DNA of 64,000 nt from contig NZ_QGHC01000002.1 of the NCBI RefSeq assembly GCF_003148905.1, forward strand, positions 248,001-312,000, in the 5' to 3' direction. A program made the position numbers and the translations under genes. Each line of letters begins with the position of its first letter. The stretch's first letter is position 1. The notes beneath the pieces were generated by a model that saw nothing but the letters and a program-made list of their open reading frames with translations, ran no database searches and was not told the origin of the DNA. This document shows positions 26,305 through 35,900 of the stretch, piece by piece. Source of the DNA: Fulvimonas soli (GTDB taxonomy: Bacteria; Pseudomonadota; Gammaproteobacteria; Xanthomonadales; Rhodanobacteraceae).

Positions 26305-26802
26305 TCAGGACTCCCGCCCGCCCGCCCGGATGGCGCGTTCCACCAGCGCCGCGACGGGAAGCGTCGCGTCCAGCACCAGTGCATGCTCGTCCATGGACGG
26401 TTCCTCCAGCGTCTGCAGCTGGCTGTCGAGCAGCGAGACCGGCATGAAATGTTCGCGTTCCCGCACGCGGCGCAGCAGTTCCGCCCGCGGGGCCCTCAGA
26501 TACACCAGCCGCCATCCGGGGGCGGCGGCGCGCAGGTAGTCCCGGTACGCACGCTTGAGTGCCGAGCAGCTGATCACGCCCGGGCGCCGCCGTTGCGCGT
26601 GGTCGGCGATCCAGCCGGCGACGCGCGCCAGCCACGGCGCGCGGTCGGCGTCGTCGAGCGGGATGCCGGCGCACATCTTGGCGACGTTGGCCGGCGGGTG
26701 CAGCGCGTCGCCCTCCTGGAAGTCCCAGCCCAGCGCCTGCGCCAGCGCCGCGCCGAAGGTGCTCTTGCCGGCGCCGGACACGCCCATCACCACGACCACC
26801 AT
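26305..26802 (-). CDS. gntK: gluconokinase
   Basis: This 165-residue kinase of the GntK/IdnK family phosphorylates D-gluconate to 6-phosphogluconate for the Entner-Doudoroff or pentose phosphate route. The Walker A motif GVSGAGKS is at residues 7-14, followed by the family-typical FQEGDALHPPANVAKM, VISCSALKRAYRDYLR and HFMPVSLLDSQLQTLE blocks. It is the last gene of the sugar-uptake series, 3 bp after the MalG-like permease. Its presence suggests that the imported sugar is at least partly processed through gluconate, although no glucose oxidation gene is in the window. Confidence 0.94.
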   Translation of the reverse strand: MVVVVMGVSGAGKSTFGAALAQALGWDFQEGDALHPPANVAKMCAGIPLDDADRAPWLARVAGWIADHAQRRRPGVISCSALKRAYRDYLRAAAPGWRLVYLRAPRAELLRRVREREHFMPVSLLDSQLQTLEEPSMDEHALVLDATLPVAALVERAIRAGGRES

Positions 26803-26805
26803 CGC

Positions 26806-27627
26806 TCAGCCCTTCACGCTGCCCAGCAGCAGCCCTTGCAGGTAATAGCGCTGCAGGGCCAGGAACAAGGCCAGCGCGGGCAGCACGGTGACCACCGCGC
26901 CGGCCATCATCAGCTCGGTGTCCTGCGCGTGCTCGCGCGCCAGCGAGGCCAGGCCCACCGGCAGCGTGTAGTGCTCCTGCCCGGTCAGCACGATCAGCGG
27001 CCACATGAAGTCGTTCCACGCGGCGAGGAAGGTGAAGATCGCCAGCGTCGCCATCGCCGGCCTGAGCAGCGGCAGCACGATGCGCGCGAAGATGCGCCAC
27101 TCGCCCGCGCCGTCGATGCGCGCGGCCTCGATCAGCTCGCCGGGGATGGCGCGCGCGAACTGCCGCACCAGGTAGATGCCGAAGCAGCTGGCCAGCGCCG
27201 GCGCCACCACGCCGGCGTAGCTGTTCACCAGCCCGAGGTACTTGAGCTCCAGGAACAGCGGCAGCATCGCCACCTGCGCCGGGATCACCAGCGCGCCGAG
27301 CACGCCGCGGAACAGCGCGCGGCGGCCGGGGAAGTCGAGCTTGGCGAAGGCGTAGCCCGCCGTCAGGTTGCAGGCCAGCGACAGCGCGGTGATCGCGCAC
27401 GACACCAGCAGGCTGTTGGCCAGGTAGCGGCCCATGCCGGCGCGCACGAACAGCGCCTGGTAGTTGGCCCAGGTGGGATGCGCCGGCAGCAGCGGCGGCG
27501 GCAGCGTGCCGCTCTCGCCCGGCGCCATGAACGAGGCGGACAGCATCCACGCCAGCGGGAACAGCGCCGCCGCCGCGCCGGCGAGCAGCAGGCCGTTGAC
27601 CAGCCATTTCGCGGCGCGCGGGCTCAT
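26806..27627 (-). CDS. carbohydrate ABC transporter permease (MalG-like)
   Basis: This 273-residue inner-membrane permease has six membrane spans and the EAA loop of binding-protein-dependent importers (ELIEAARIDGAGEWRIFARIVLPLLRPAM, about residues 180-210), where the ATPase docks. It matches the second permease (MalG, CUT1 type). It overlaps the preceding permease gene by 4 bp (ATGA) and precedes gluconokinase by 3 bp. No ATPase gene is present in the operon, so the complex must borrow one from elsewhere. Confidence 0.93.
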   Translation of the reverse strand: MSPRAAKWLVNGLLLAGAAAALFPLAWMLSASFMAPGESGTLPPPLLPAHPTWANYQALFVRAGMGRYLANSLLVSCAITALSLACNLTAGYAFAKLDFPGRRALFRGVLGALVIPAQVAMLPLFLELKYLGLVNSYAGVVAPALASCFGIYLVRQFARAIPGELIEAARIDGAGEWRIFARIVLPLLRPAMATLAIFTFLAAWNDFMWPLIVLTGQEHYTLPVGLASLAREHAQDTELMMAGAVVTVLPALALFLALQRYYLQGLLLGSVKG

Positions 27628-28502
27628 GCCTCGCTGCCGCGCCGGAACAGCCACAGCATCGCCGCGGTCACCGCGAAGGTGAGCGCGAACAGCAGGAACG
27701 CCACCGCCGAGGCGGAACCGAGGTTCCACCACTTGAAGCCCTCCTCGTACATCAGGTACAGCGCGCTCATCGTGCTCTGCAGCGGGCCGCCCTCGGTCAT
27801 CACGTAGGGCTCGGCGAACAGCTGGAAGTAGCCCGCCACGGTGAGGATGGCCACCATGCCCAGGGTCGGCGCCAGCGCGGGCAGGGTGACGTGCCACAGC
27901 CGCCGCAGCGCGCCGGCGCCGTCGATGCGCGCGGCCTCGTGCAGCTCGGGCGGGATCGCCTGCAGCCCGGCCAGCAGGATGATCATGTTGTAGCCGAAGT
28001 TCTTCCACACCGCGAACAGGATGATCGCCGGCATCGCCCAGCGCGGGTCGCCCAGCCAGTCCACCGGATGGACGCCGAGCAGGCCCAGCGCGTGGTTGAG
28101 CAGGCCGTACTTGGTGTTGAGCAGGTAGCGCCAGACGATCGCCACCGCCACCACCGTGGTCACCACCGGCGCGAACAGCGCGGTGCGGAAGAACGCGCGG
28201 GCGCGCGCCAGCGGCGAGTCGAGCAGCAGCGCCGCGCCCAGCGAGGCGGCGATCGACAGCGGCACGCCGACCGCGACGAAGTAGCAGGTGTGCCCCAGCG
28301 CCGCCCAGAACAGCGGCCGGTGCAGCAGCTCCCAGTAGTTGCCCAGCGCCACGAAGCGCAGGTTGCGCAGGTCGGCCAGCGCGTACAGGTCGTAGTCGGT
28401 GAAGCTGAGCGCCAGCGCGCCCAGCACCGGCAGCAGGAAGAACACGCCCAGCACCGCGAAGGCCGGGGCGAGGAACGGCCAGGCGGCGCGGCGCGCGCTC
28501 AC
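27624..28502 (-). CDS. carbohydrate ABC transporter permease (MalF-like)
   Basis: This 292-residue inner-membrane permease of the CUT1 sugar importer type has six hydrophobic spans and the EAA loop HEAARIDGAGALRRLWHVTLPALAPT. A GTG start at 28502 is chosen: it overlaps the stop of the sugar-binding protein by 4 bp (GTGA) and opens with RRAAWPFLAPAFAVLG, the normal N-terminus. The region upstream of the GTG belongs to the binding protein in another frame. It forms the channel together with the MalG-like permease downstream. Confidence 0.92.
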   Translation of the reverse strand: MSARRAAWPFLAPAFAVLGVFFLLPVLGALALSFTDYDLYALADLRNLRFVALGNYWELLHRPLFWAALGHTCYFVAVGVPLSIAASLGAALLLDSPLARARAFFRTALFAPVVTTVVAVAIVWRYLLNTKYGLLNHALGLLGVHPVDWLGDPRWAMPAIILFAVWKNFGYNMIILLAGLQAIPPELHEAARIDGAGALRRLWHVTLPALAPTLGMVAILTVAGYFQLFAEPYVMTEGGPLQSTMSALYLMYEEGFKWWNLGSASAVAFLLFALTFAVTAAMLWLFRRGSEA

Positions 28503-29812
28503 CGGCGCGCCTCCTGCCGGTCGAGCACCCAGCGCCGCTTGGCGAGGATGCGGTCCACGCGGCGGTCCAGTTCCGCCGCGGCCTGGTCGACGGTGTATTC
28601 GCCGGCGATCGCCTGCGCGGCGACCAGCTGCATCTCGTTGGCGATGCGCTCCCACTCGGGCACCGGCGGCGTGGGCTTCACGCGCTCCAGCTGCTCGCGG
28701 AAGGCGCGCGCCTTCGGGTCGTCGCGCAGCGCGCCGCCCGCCCACGAGCTGCGCCGCGGCGGCATGTCGCCGAGCAGGGCGTAGAAGCGCTGCTGCACCT
28801 CGGGCCGCGAGAGGTATTCGATCAGCGCCCAGGCCTCGTCCTGGTGCCGCGAGGCGCGGAACACCACCAGGCTGGAGCCGCCCGCCGCGCCGGCGCCGGG
28901 GCCGCCCGGGCCGGGCAGCGGCGCGGTGGACCACTCGTCCTGCGCCGCCGCCGGCAGGCGCTGGCGGAACTCGCCGATGTTCCACGGCCCGGAGAAGTAG
29001 AACGCATACACGCCGCGGCCGAACTCGAACCACGGGTTGCCGGCCTCCACGTTGCTGATCGCCGGCGCCTGGCGCAGGCGGAAGGTGTCCACGTAGAAGG
29101 CCAGCGCGCGCTTGAAGCCGGCGCTCCCGAAGTTGCCGTAGCGGCCGCCGTCGCGCAGCAGCGGCTCGGGCTGCTGCAGCGCCAGCGACATCAGCTGCTC
29201 GTACTCGTTGGTGGGCAGCAGGATGCCGTAGGTGCGCCGCGCCGGGTCGCTCAGCGCGGCCAGCATGCGCCGCCACTCGGCCCAGTCGCGCGGCGGGTGG
29301 TCGAAGCCGGCCGCGCGCAGCAGGTCGGCGCGGTAGAACAGCAGCCGCGTGTCGACGTACCACGGCACGCCGTACAGCCTGCCGTCGAACACGTTGGTGG
29401 CCCAGATGCTGGGGAAGTAGTCGGCCGGCCGCACCACCGCCGAGGCGGCCACGCGCGCGTCCAGCGGCGCCAGCGCGTCCAGCGCCACCAGCTCCGGCAG
29501 CCAGGTGTTGCCGAGCTGCGACAGGTCCGGCGTGGAGCCGCCCGCGAAGGCGGTGAGCAGCTTCTGGTGCGCGGCGGTGAGCGGCAGCTGCTGCAGCCGC
29601 ACGCGGATGCCCGGGTGCGCGCGCTCGAACCCGGGCAGCAGCGCCGCCACCGCCTCGCCCTCGCGGCCGATGGTCCAGAACACCAGCTCGTCGCGGCGCT
29701 CCTTTCCCGCGCAGCCGCCGAGCAGTGCGACGGCCAGCGCGAGCGCCAGCAGCCGGCCGGCCGGCCGCGCACCGCGGCCCGCGCGACCCCGCTGGCCGCC
29801 GCGCCGGCTCAT
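28499..29812 (-). CDS. extracellular sugar-binding lipoprotein of an ABC importer
   Basis: This 437-residue periplasmic binding protein is of the family 1 (MalE/UgpB-like) type. Residues 1-33 are a lipoprotein signal with lipobox LGGC (Cys34), so it is tethered to a membrane. The mature part shows ELVFWTIGREGEAVAALLPGFE, then FAGGSTPDLSQLGNTWLPEL and ALIEYLSRPEVQQRFY, typical of oligosaccharide-binding proteins. It overlaps the GH144-like gene (ATGA) upstream and the permease gene downstream. It probably delivers gluco-oligosaccharides to the two permeases. Confidence 0.93.
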   Translation of the reverse strand: MSRRGGQRGRAGRGARPAGRLLALALAVALLGGCAGKERRDELVFWTIGREGEAVAALLPGFERAHPGIRVRLQQLPLTAAHQKLLTAFAGGSTPDLSQLGNTWLPELVALDALAPLDARVAASAVVRPADYFPSIWATNVFDGRLYGVPWYVDTRLLFYRADLLRAAGFDHPPRDWAEWRRMLAALSDPARRTYGILLPTNEYEQLMSLALQQPEPLLRDGGRYGNFGSAGFKRALAFYVDTFRLRQAPAISNVEAGNPWFEFGRGVYAFYFSGPWNIGEFRQRLPAAAQDEWSTAPLPGPGGPGAGAAGGSSLVVFRASRHQDEAWALIEYLSRPEVQQRFYALLGDMPPRRSSWAGGALRDDPKARAFREQLERVKPTPPVPEWERIANEMQLVAAQAIAGEYTVDQAAAELDRRVDRILAKRRWVLDRQEARR

Positions 29813-31266
29813 GGCGCGGGCGCGGCCTCGTCCAGCCAGCCGCCGGCGAAGCCGGCGCGCCGCAGGCCCTCGCGGATGTACGGGTTCTTGCCCATCACCT
29901 TCCACACCAGTCCGCTGCGCCAGTTCTCGATCATCAGCAGGATCGGCCCCTGGTCGATGCCCAGCTGCACGGTATCGGCCCAGCCCATGGGCACCAGTTT
30001 GCCAGTGCGCAGGTCGGTGCGGGTATGGAAGCTGGGGTTGAAGGCGTCGACGAAGCCGTAGCGGTTGTAGATGTCCCTGCCGTAGCGGCGCTTCATCTCC
30101 ATCAGCGCCGGCACCACGATCTCCGGCGCGAAGGCGATCGAGCCGCCGGCCGCGGTGGGCGCGATGGTGCCGTCGTCCTCGACGTAGTCCAGCCCCGCGC
30201 CGCGCGCGGAATAGCCCTTGAACTCGCGCTCGCCCTGCGGCCCCTTCACCACGATCCCGCCCGGCCCGTTGCTGGCGGTGAGGCCCCACACGTTCGCGCC
30301 GTAGCCGGTCCACTTGCCGGGGTTGGCGATGGCGTAGTTGCGCTGGCTGTAGGTGGCGCGGCGGCTGTTCTCGAAGAAGTCGATGCCGTGCGCGCGGGCC
30401 CAGTCGTCGCGGATGCCGCGGAAGTCGATCCAGGCCTGGCTGTACTGGTGGCCGAACAGCGGCGCGAAGGTGAGGAAGGTCTCGCCGTAGAACGTGCCCC
30501 AGGTCTTGTCGTTGGTGGCGCTCCACGCCTTCCACGCCTCCGGCGCCACCGGGTGGGTGGGCGAGCCCAGCGCCAGCACGTACACCAGCATGCCCTCGCA
30601 GTAGCCGCGCCAGTCGTCGCGGATGAACTGGCCGCCCGGCGTCCAGCCCATGCTGATCAGCGGCGGCCGCGCCTGCATCCAGGTCCAGTCCGCCGCGCGG
30701 TAGAGCTCGTCGGCGAGGCGGCGGATCTCGCGCTCCTGCGGCGTGTCGCGGTCGTAGTAGGACTGCGCGAACAGCACGCCGCCGAGCAGCAGCGTGGTGT
30801 CCACGCTGGACAGCTCGACGAAGCGGCCGAAGCGCCGGCCGGTCTTCATGTCGAGGAAGTGGTAGTAGAAGCCGTGGAAGCCGGTGGCGTCGTCCTCGCT
30901 GCCGTTCTGCGGCGCGTCCCTGAAGAAGCGCAGCGTGGCCAGCGTGCGCTCCGCGGCCTGCGCGCGGGTGACGTAGCCGCGCTCGGCGCCGATGCCGTAG
31001 GCGGTGAGGCCGAAGCCCACCGCGGCGATGCTGGAGAACGACTCGCCGGGATAGTGGTCCGGCACCAGCCCGTTCTTGGGATCGGCGCTGTCCCAGAACC
31101 AGTCGAAGGTGCGCCTTTCCAGGTCCTCGATCATCGCCCGCTGGGACTTGGGCAGCGAGGCGAAATCCTGCGGCGTTGGCGCACGCGCCGGCGCGCCGGG
31201 TGCGGCAGGCGTCAGCGCGAAGGCAAGGATGCCTGCGCAAAGGGCATGGAGTTTCTTGAGGGACAT
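29809..31266 (-). CDS. glucoamylase-family (GH144-like) glycoside hydrolase
   Basis: This 485-residue exported enzyme has a signal peptide in residues 1-24 (LCAGILAFALTPAAPGAPA). The (alpha/alpha)6-barrel domain of the PF10091 glucoamylase-like family starts at about residue 40: LERRTFDWFWDSADPKNGLVPDHY, then GFGLTAYGIGAERGYV, DDATGFHGFYYHFLDM and SSVDTTLLLGGVLF. Characterised GH144 members are endo-beta-1,2-glucanases, which makes cyclic or linear beta-1,2-glucan a candidate substrate, although some relatives differ. It is the first of five tightly overlapping genes for uptake and use of its products. No other glycosidase lies in the locus. Confidence 0.9.
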   Translation of the reverse strand: MSLKKLHALCAGILAFALTPAAPGAPARAPTPQDFASLPKSQRAMIEDLERRTFDWFWDSADPKNGLVPDHYPGESFSSIAAVGFGLTAYGIGAERGYVTRAQAAERTLATLRFFRDAPQNGSEDDATGFHGFYYHFLDMKTGRRFGRFVELSSVDTTLLLGGVLFAQSYYDRDTPQEREIRRLADELYRAADWTWMQARPPLISMGWTPGGQFIRDDWRGYCEGMLVYVLALGSPTHPVAPEAWKAWSATNDKTWGTFYGETFLTFAPLFGHQYSQAWIDFRGIRDDWARAHGIDFFENSRRATYSQRNYAIANPGKWTGYGANVWGLTASNGPGGIVVKGPQGEREFKGYSARGAGLDYVEDDGTIAPTAAGGSIAFAPEIVVPALMEMKRRYGRDIYNRYGFVDAFNPSFHTRTDLRTGKLVPMGWADTVQLGIDQGPILLMIENWRSGLVWKVMGKNPYIREGLRRAGFAGGWLDEAAPAP

Positions 31267-31318
31267 CGGCTTCTCTGCAGCGTGGGGAATCGGAAACGCG
31301 GCGGACGTCGGTAGCGGA

Positions 31319-32845
31319 TCAGGCCGGCACGGGGATCGGCGGCGCCGCGCAATAGCGTTCGATGAAGGCAGCCTGGGTCGGCATCGCCTCGACGCAGTTG
31401 GCGATCACCTGTCCGACGCCGGTGACGAACCGCCGTAGGTCCGCGTCCGGCACCTGGTCGACCATCGGATGATAGCCCTGCGGCACGATGCGCTGGCCGA
31501 GCATCACCTGCACCCAGCTCAATTGCGCGAAGATTTCTTCCGCATTGCGGAAGAAGCGCCCGCTGTCGCGGAACAGGCGGATGTTGTCGGCCAGGCTGTC
31601 GGGAATCGACATGGTCCTGCACTGGGTCCAGAACGCCGTGTCGGCGCGCTCGGTGGCGTGGTAATGCAGGATGAGGAAATCGCGCACCCGCTCGACCTCG
31701 AACGCCGTCTGCGCGTTGAAACGCTCGCTCAGCACCGGAGCGAAGTCCTTGCGCGGGAACAATTGCAGCAGCCTCGCGATGCCGGTCTGCACCAGGTGGA
31801 TGCTGGTCGACTCCAGCGGCTCCATGAACCCGCTGGCCAGGCCCAGCGCGACCACGTTCCTGTTCCAGCACCGCTTGCGCATGCCCGTGACGAACCGCAA
31901 TGGGCGCGGCTCGCCCAGCGCGCGGCCGTCGAGGTTCTTCAGCAGCGTGGCGACCGCCTCGTCGTCGCTGACGTGCGCGCTCGAATACACGTAACCGTTG
32001 CCGGTGCGGTGCTGCAACGGGATGCGCCACTGCCAGCCGGCGGGCCGCGCCGTGGCGCGGGTATAGGGCATGGGCGGTCCCGCGTTCTCGCTCGCCACCG
32101 CCACGGCGCGGTCGCAGGGCAGCCACTGGGTGAACTCGACGTAGCCGGTGTGCAGCGCCTGCTCGATCAGCAGACCGCGGAAGCCCGAGCAGTCGATGAA
32201 CAGCTCGCCCTCGATCCGCTCGCCGCTTTCCAGCGCCACCGCCTCCACGAAGCCGTCGTCTGGCCGCAGCAGCACCTGCGCTATCTTCCCCTCGGTGCGG
32301 CGCACGCCGTGGCGCTCGGCGTAGTCGCGCAGGTAACGCGCGTACAGCGCGGCGTCGAAATGATAGGCGTAGGCGATCGAGGCCAGCGGCGAATTGGGCG
32401 GCACGTCGGTGGCCGGCGCCATGAACTTGTTCTGCACCGCGGCGGCGGTGTTCAGCGAATACGCGCCGATGTCCTGCGCCCAACCCTGCTGGCGCGCCTT
32501 CAGCCAGTACTGGTGGAAGGGCAGCAGCCCCAGGTCATGCCCGATGGCGCCGAAGCCGTGGATGTAGGCGTCGCCCGGCCGCGCCCAGCCGCGGAACTGG
32601 ATGCCGAGTTTGAAGGTGCTCTGGGTCTTGCGGATGAAATCGATCTCGTCGATGCCGAGCAGGTTGTTGAACAGCTTGAGGTGGGTCATGGTGGCCTCGC
32701 CCACGCCCACGGTGCCGATTTCCTCCGACTCGACCAGGCGGATCGCATAGTCGCGGCCCAGCACCTTGGCGAGGGCGGCCGCGGCCATCCAGCCGGCGGT
32801 GCCGCCGCCGACGATCACGATGTGCTTGATGGGAGGTGCGTTCAT
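31319..32845 (-). CDS. flavin-dependent tryptophan halogenase family protein
   Basis: This 508-residue protein has every landmark of flavin-dependent halogenases: the FAD-binding GGGTAGW (residues 13-19), the catalytic Lys79 in TFKLGIQF, the WQWRIP signature (271-276) and Glu345 in PLESTSIH. It should therefore be able to form an enzyme-bound chloramine or bromamine from FADH2, oxygen and halide. A flavin reductase would have to come from elsewhere. It lies between a TonB receptor and a glucanase gene, the setting in which many proteobacterial tryptophan halogenases of unknown substrate occur. Free tryptophan is not necessarily the substrate. Confidence 0.93.
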   Translation of the reverse strand: MNAPPIKHIVIVGGGTAGWMAAAALAKVLGRDYAIRLVESEEIGTVGVGEATMTHLKLFNNLLGIDEIDFIRKTQSTFKLGIQFRGWARPGDAYIHGFGAIGHDLGLLPFHQYWLKARQQGWAQDIGAYSLNTAAAVQNKFMAPATDVPPNSPLASIAYAYHFDAALYARYLRDYAERHGVRRTEGKIAQVLLRPDDGFVEAVALESGERIEGELFIDCSGFRGLLIEQALHTGYVEFTQWLPCDRAVAVASENAGPPMPYTRATARPAGWQWRIPLQHRTGNGYVYSSAHVSDDEAVATLLKNLDGRALGEPRPLRFVTGMRKRCWNRNVVALGLASGFMEPLESTSIHLVQTGIARLLQLFPRKDFAPVLSERFNAQTAFEVERVRDFLILHYHATERADTAFWTQCRTMSIPDSLADNIRLFRDSGRFFRNAEEIFAQLSWVQVMLGQRIVPQGYHPMVDQVPDADLRRFVTGVGQVIANCVEAMPTQAAFIERYCAAPPIPVPA

Positions 32846-32902
32846 GCGGTTTCGTTGGCGGCAATCCCGGCCCGCCGCGCACTAGCACCGCAAGGCCCGC
32901 GC

Positions 32903-32930
32903 GGCGGGACGCGCCGCAGCGCGTCCCGCC
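32903..32930 (-). terminator. 11-bp perfect hairpin between TonB receptor and halogenase
   Basis: GGCGGGACGCG (32903-32913) and CGCGTCCCGCC (32920-32930) pair perfectly around a 6-nt loop, 9 bp after the TonB receptor stop. No T-run follows, so it is more likely an attenuator or 3'-end stabiliser that keeps receptor mRNA above the downstream genes than a full terminator. Confidence 0.6.
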
Positions 32931-32939
32931 GTAACGGCC

Positions 32940-35900
32940 TCAGAACCTGAGGCCCACTTCGAACTTGAACGTGCGCGGCACGAAGGTGATGTTGCCGGTC
33001 CGGTTGTAGCTCACGCTCGCGTGCTGGTCGGCATACACCGGGATGTAGTCGACGAAGTTGTCCCAGTTGAACACGTTGAGCACGTCGAAGCGGCCGAAGA
33101 AGGTGACTCCATGGCCGAGGTCGAAGTTCTTGGTGGCCTGGAAGTCGAGGTCTCGATAACCCCAGATGTCGCCGCCGATCAGGAACTTCGAGCCGGACGG
33201 CGTGGCCGCGGCCGGGATGCAGTTGTTGCCCGCCGGGAACACGGCCCCGTCATAGCAGGCGATGCCGTTGAACGGCAGCGGCGTGGCCAGGGTCAGCTTG
33301 GCCGACAGCGTGATGCCCCACGGGCCGTCCATGTTGCCCGTCGCCACGAAGCGGTGCTTGGCCGCCGCGTTGGAGGTGATGAACGGGTAGTCGCCGATGG
33401 TCGCCTCGTCGAACGAGTAGTGCTCGTTGATGTCGCGGTTCTGCTTGGCATGGGTGAAGGTGTAGGCGAAGGTCGCACCCCAGCCCGATTCCCTGGTGTA
33501 CGGCTTTTCCGCCGACAGCAGCACCTGGGTGGTGCGGGTGGAGATGCCGTTGTTGCCGATGATCAGGCTGCCGAAGCCCGGCACACCGTTGCCCCACGGC
33601 TGGCTGTTGTTCTTCCAGAACGAGCCGTCGGGATAGCGGTTGCCCAGCGTGAAGGCGAAGCCGTCGTAGCTGAGGATGCGCGTCACCGTGGCGTCGGTCT
33701 GCCACTCGCCGATCTGGTTGGACATGCCCAGGCTGAACTGGTCGGAGTACGGCGCCTTCAGGTGGTTGTTGAGCAGGTCCACCTCGGTGCCGGCGTTGCT
33801 GCTCGGCCCCAGCAGGGCCTGCAGGTTGGCCAGGCCGTTGAGGTAGTTGGGGTCCCATGCGTAGCAGGGCGTGTTGCCCTTGTAGCAGAGGCCGGTGGCC
33901 GGGTCCTGGAAATAGACCGTGTACTGCGGCAGCGCCGACTTGGTGGTCTCCAGCTGCAGGTAGTCGTACAGGTCGCGGTCGTACGAGCGGCCGGCGCCGC
34001 CGTGGATCACGTGCGCCTCGTCGCCGAACAGGTCGTAGGAGAAGCCCAGGCGCGGTTGCCATTCGCCCTTGTAGGCGTGGCGGTTGTGGCCGTCGCTGAT
34101 GTAGTCGTTGATGTCGACGCCGCCGAGCGCCAGGGCCTGGGCGTAGGTCTGCCCGGGCGGCGCCGACGGATCGGGGTTGGGGCTGTTCAGCGCGGCGACC
34201 ACGTTGGCCGGCGTGACGAAGTCGGTGTACGAGGGCGTGCGCTCGTAGTCCCAGCGCACGCCGAGGTTCAGCGTCAGCTTGTCGTTGACGTCCCAGTCGT
34301 CCTGGATGTACGCGCCGAACTGGTGGCTCTTGGTGGTCACGGTCGGGGTCAGGCCCAGGCCGGTCACCGGCTTGGTGAAGAAGGCCTTGTACGGCGTGTC
34401 CGAGACGCCGTCGGGGGTCACGTTGTAGGTGAACTGCGGGTTGACGTCGGCCGCGTCCGCCGCCTTCAGCGTGATGTTCTTCTTCTTGATGCCCACCTTG
34501 ATGACGTGGTCGCCATGCCATTCCAGGTCGTTGAAGGTCAGGTCGTCCTGGAAGGCCGGGCCCTTCTGGCCCTTGTTCTGCGTCGCCAGCGGATTGGCCG
34601 CGCCGGTCGAGACGATGGTCGGATCGTCGTTGGGCCGGCTCCAGGTGTAGACGTAGCCGTTACCGTAGTTCAGCGCCGTCGGGGCGTTGAAGGCATCCTC
34701 GTAGGTGACCAGCAGCTCGTTGTAATAGGCCTCGCCGCTGTGCTGCCAGCGCAGCGAGTAGCGCTTGTCGTTGTTCTTCGTGTCGTAGGCGGCCGACGCG
34801 GCGGTCTGCCCGCCGATGCCGCCGCGCTGCTTCTCCTCGCGGATCTGCGCGCTGGCCTCGATGCGGTCGCGGTCGGTGGGCTCCCAGTCGATCTTGCCGA
34901 AGGTCAGGTCCTCCTTGAACGGCAGGTTCGCGGGACCGAGCTGGGCCGCGACGTCCGCCGGCAGGTAGGGCACGCCGGGCGCGCCGTCCGGGCTGGGTAC
35001 CACCGTCACCGGCGTGTCGAAGCGCTTGCCTTCATAGGCGACGAAGAAGTGCGCCTGGTCCTTGATGATGGGGCCGCCGAGGGCGAAGCCGTACTCCTTC
35101 TCCTCCGACTCGGTCTTGGTGTCCGCGGCGTCCTCGGCCGGGGTGCGCTCGCGGAAGGCGTCGTTGGTGTAACGGTAATAGGCCTCGCCGTGGAACTCGT
35201 TGGTGCCCGACTTGGTGCTCGAGGTCACCGCCGCGCTGGAAACCTGGTCGTACTCGGCCTTGTAGTTGGAGGTGATGACCTTGTACTCGCCGATCGCCAG
35301 CTGCGGGAACGGGTTGCCCTGGCTGCCGATCTGGCCGCTGACGCCGCCCTCCTTCACGTAGCTCTTCTGGCCCACGCCGTCGATGTAGACGTTGACCGAG
35401 CTGTTGTTCATCGCGCCGCCGCGCAGCGAGGTGTTGCCGTTGGAGTCGACGTTGAACACCATGCCCGGCACGGTGTCGGCGAACTCCAGGAAGTTGCGCG
35501 AGATCTGCGGGATGGTCTGGATCTGGCGCAGCGAAATGGTGCCGCCCACTTCCGGCGTCTTCACCTCGCGCAAGGTGGTGGCCGACACGGACACGCTGCC
35601 CAGCGTGGTAGCGTTCGCCGGCGCCGCCGTTGCCGCGGCCGCCTGGAAATCCAGCGTGGCGGTCGAGGCCACGGTCAGGGTGACGGTGCGCTCGGTGCCC
35701 GGGCCGGCATCCACCTGGTAGGTGCCGGGCGGCAGCCCGGGCAGGGAGTAGCTGCCGTCCGCGCCGGTCTTGGTGCGGCGGGTGCTGCCCGTGGACACGT
35801 TCCTGGCGGTGATCTCGGTATTGGCCGGTCCCTTGCCGCGCAGGGTGGCATTGGCCGTCTGCGCCCAGCTAACCGTGGGGGCCGCCGCGATGGCCGCCAC

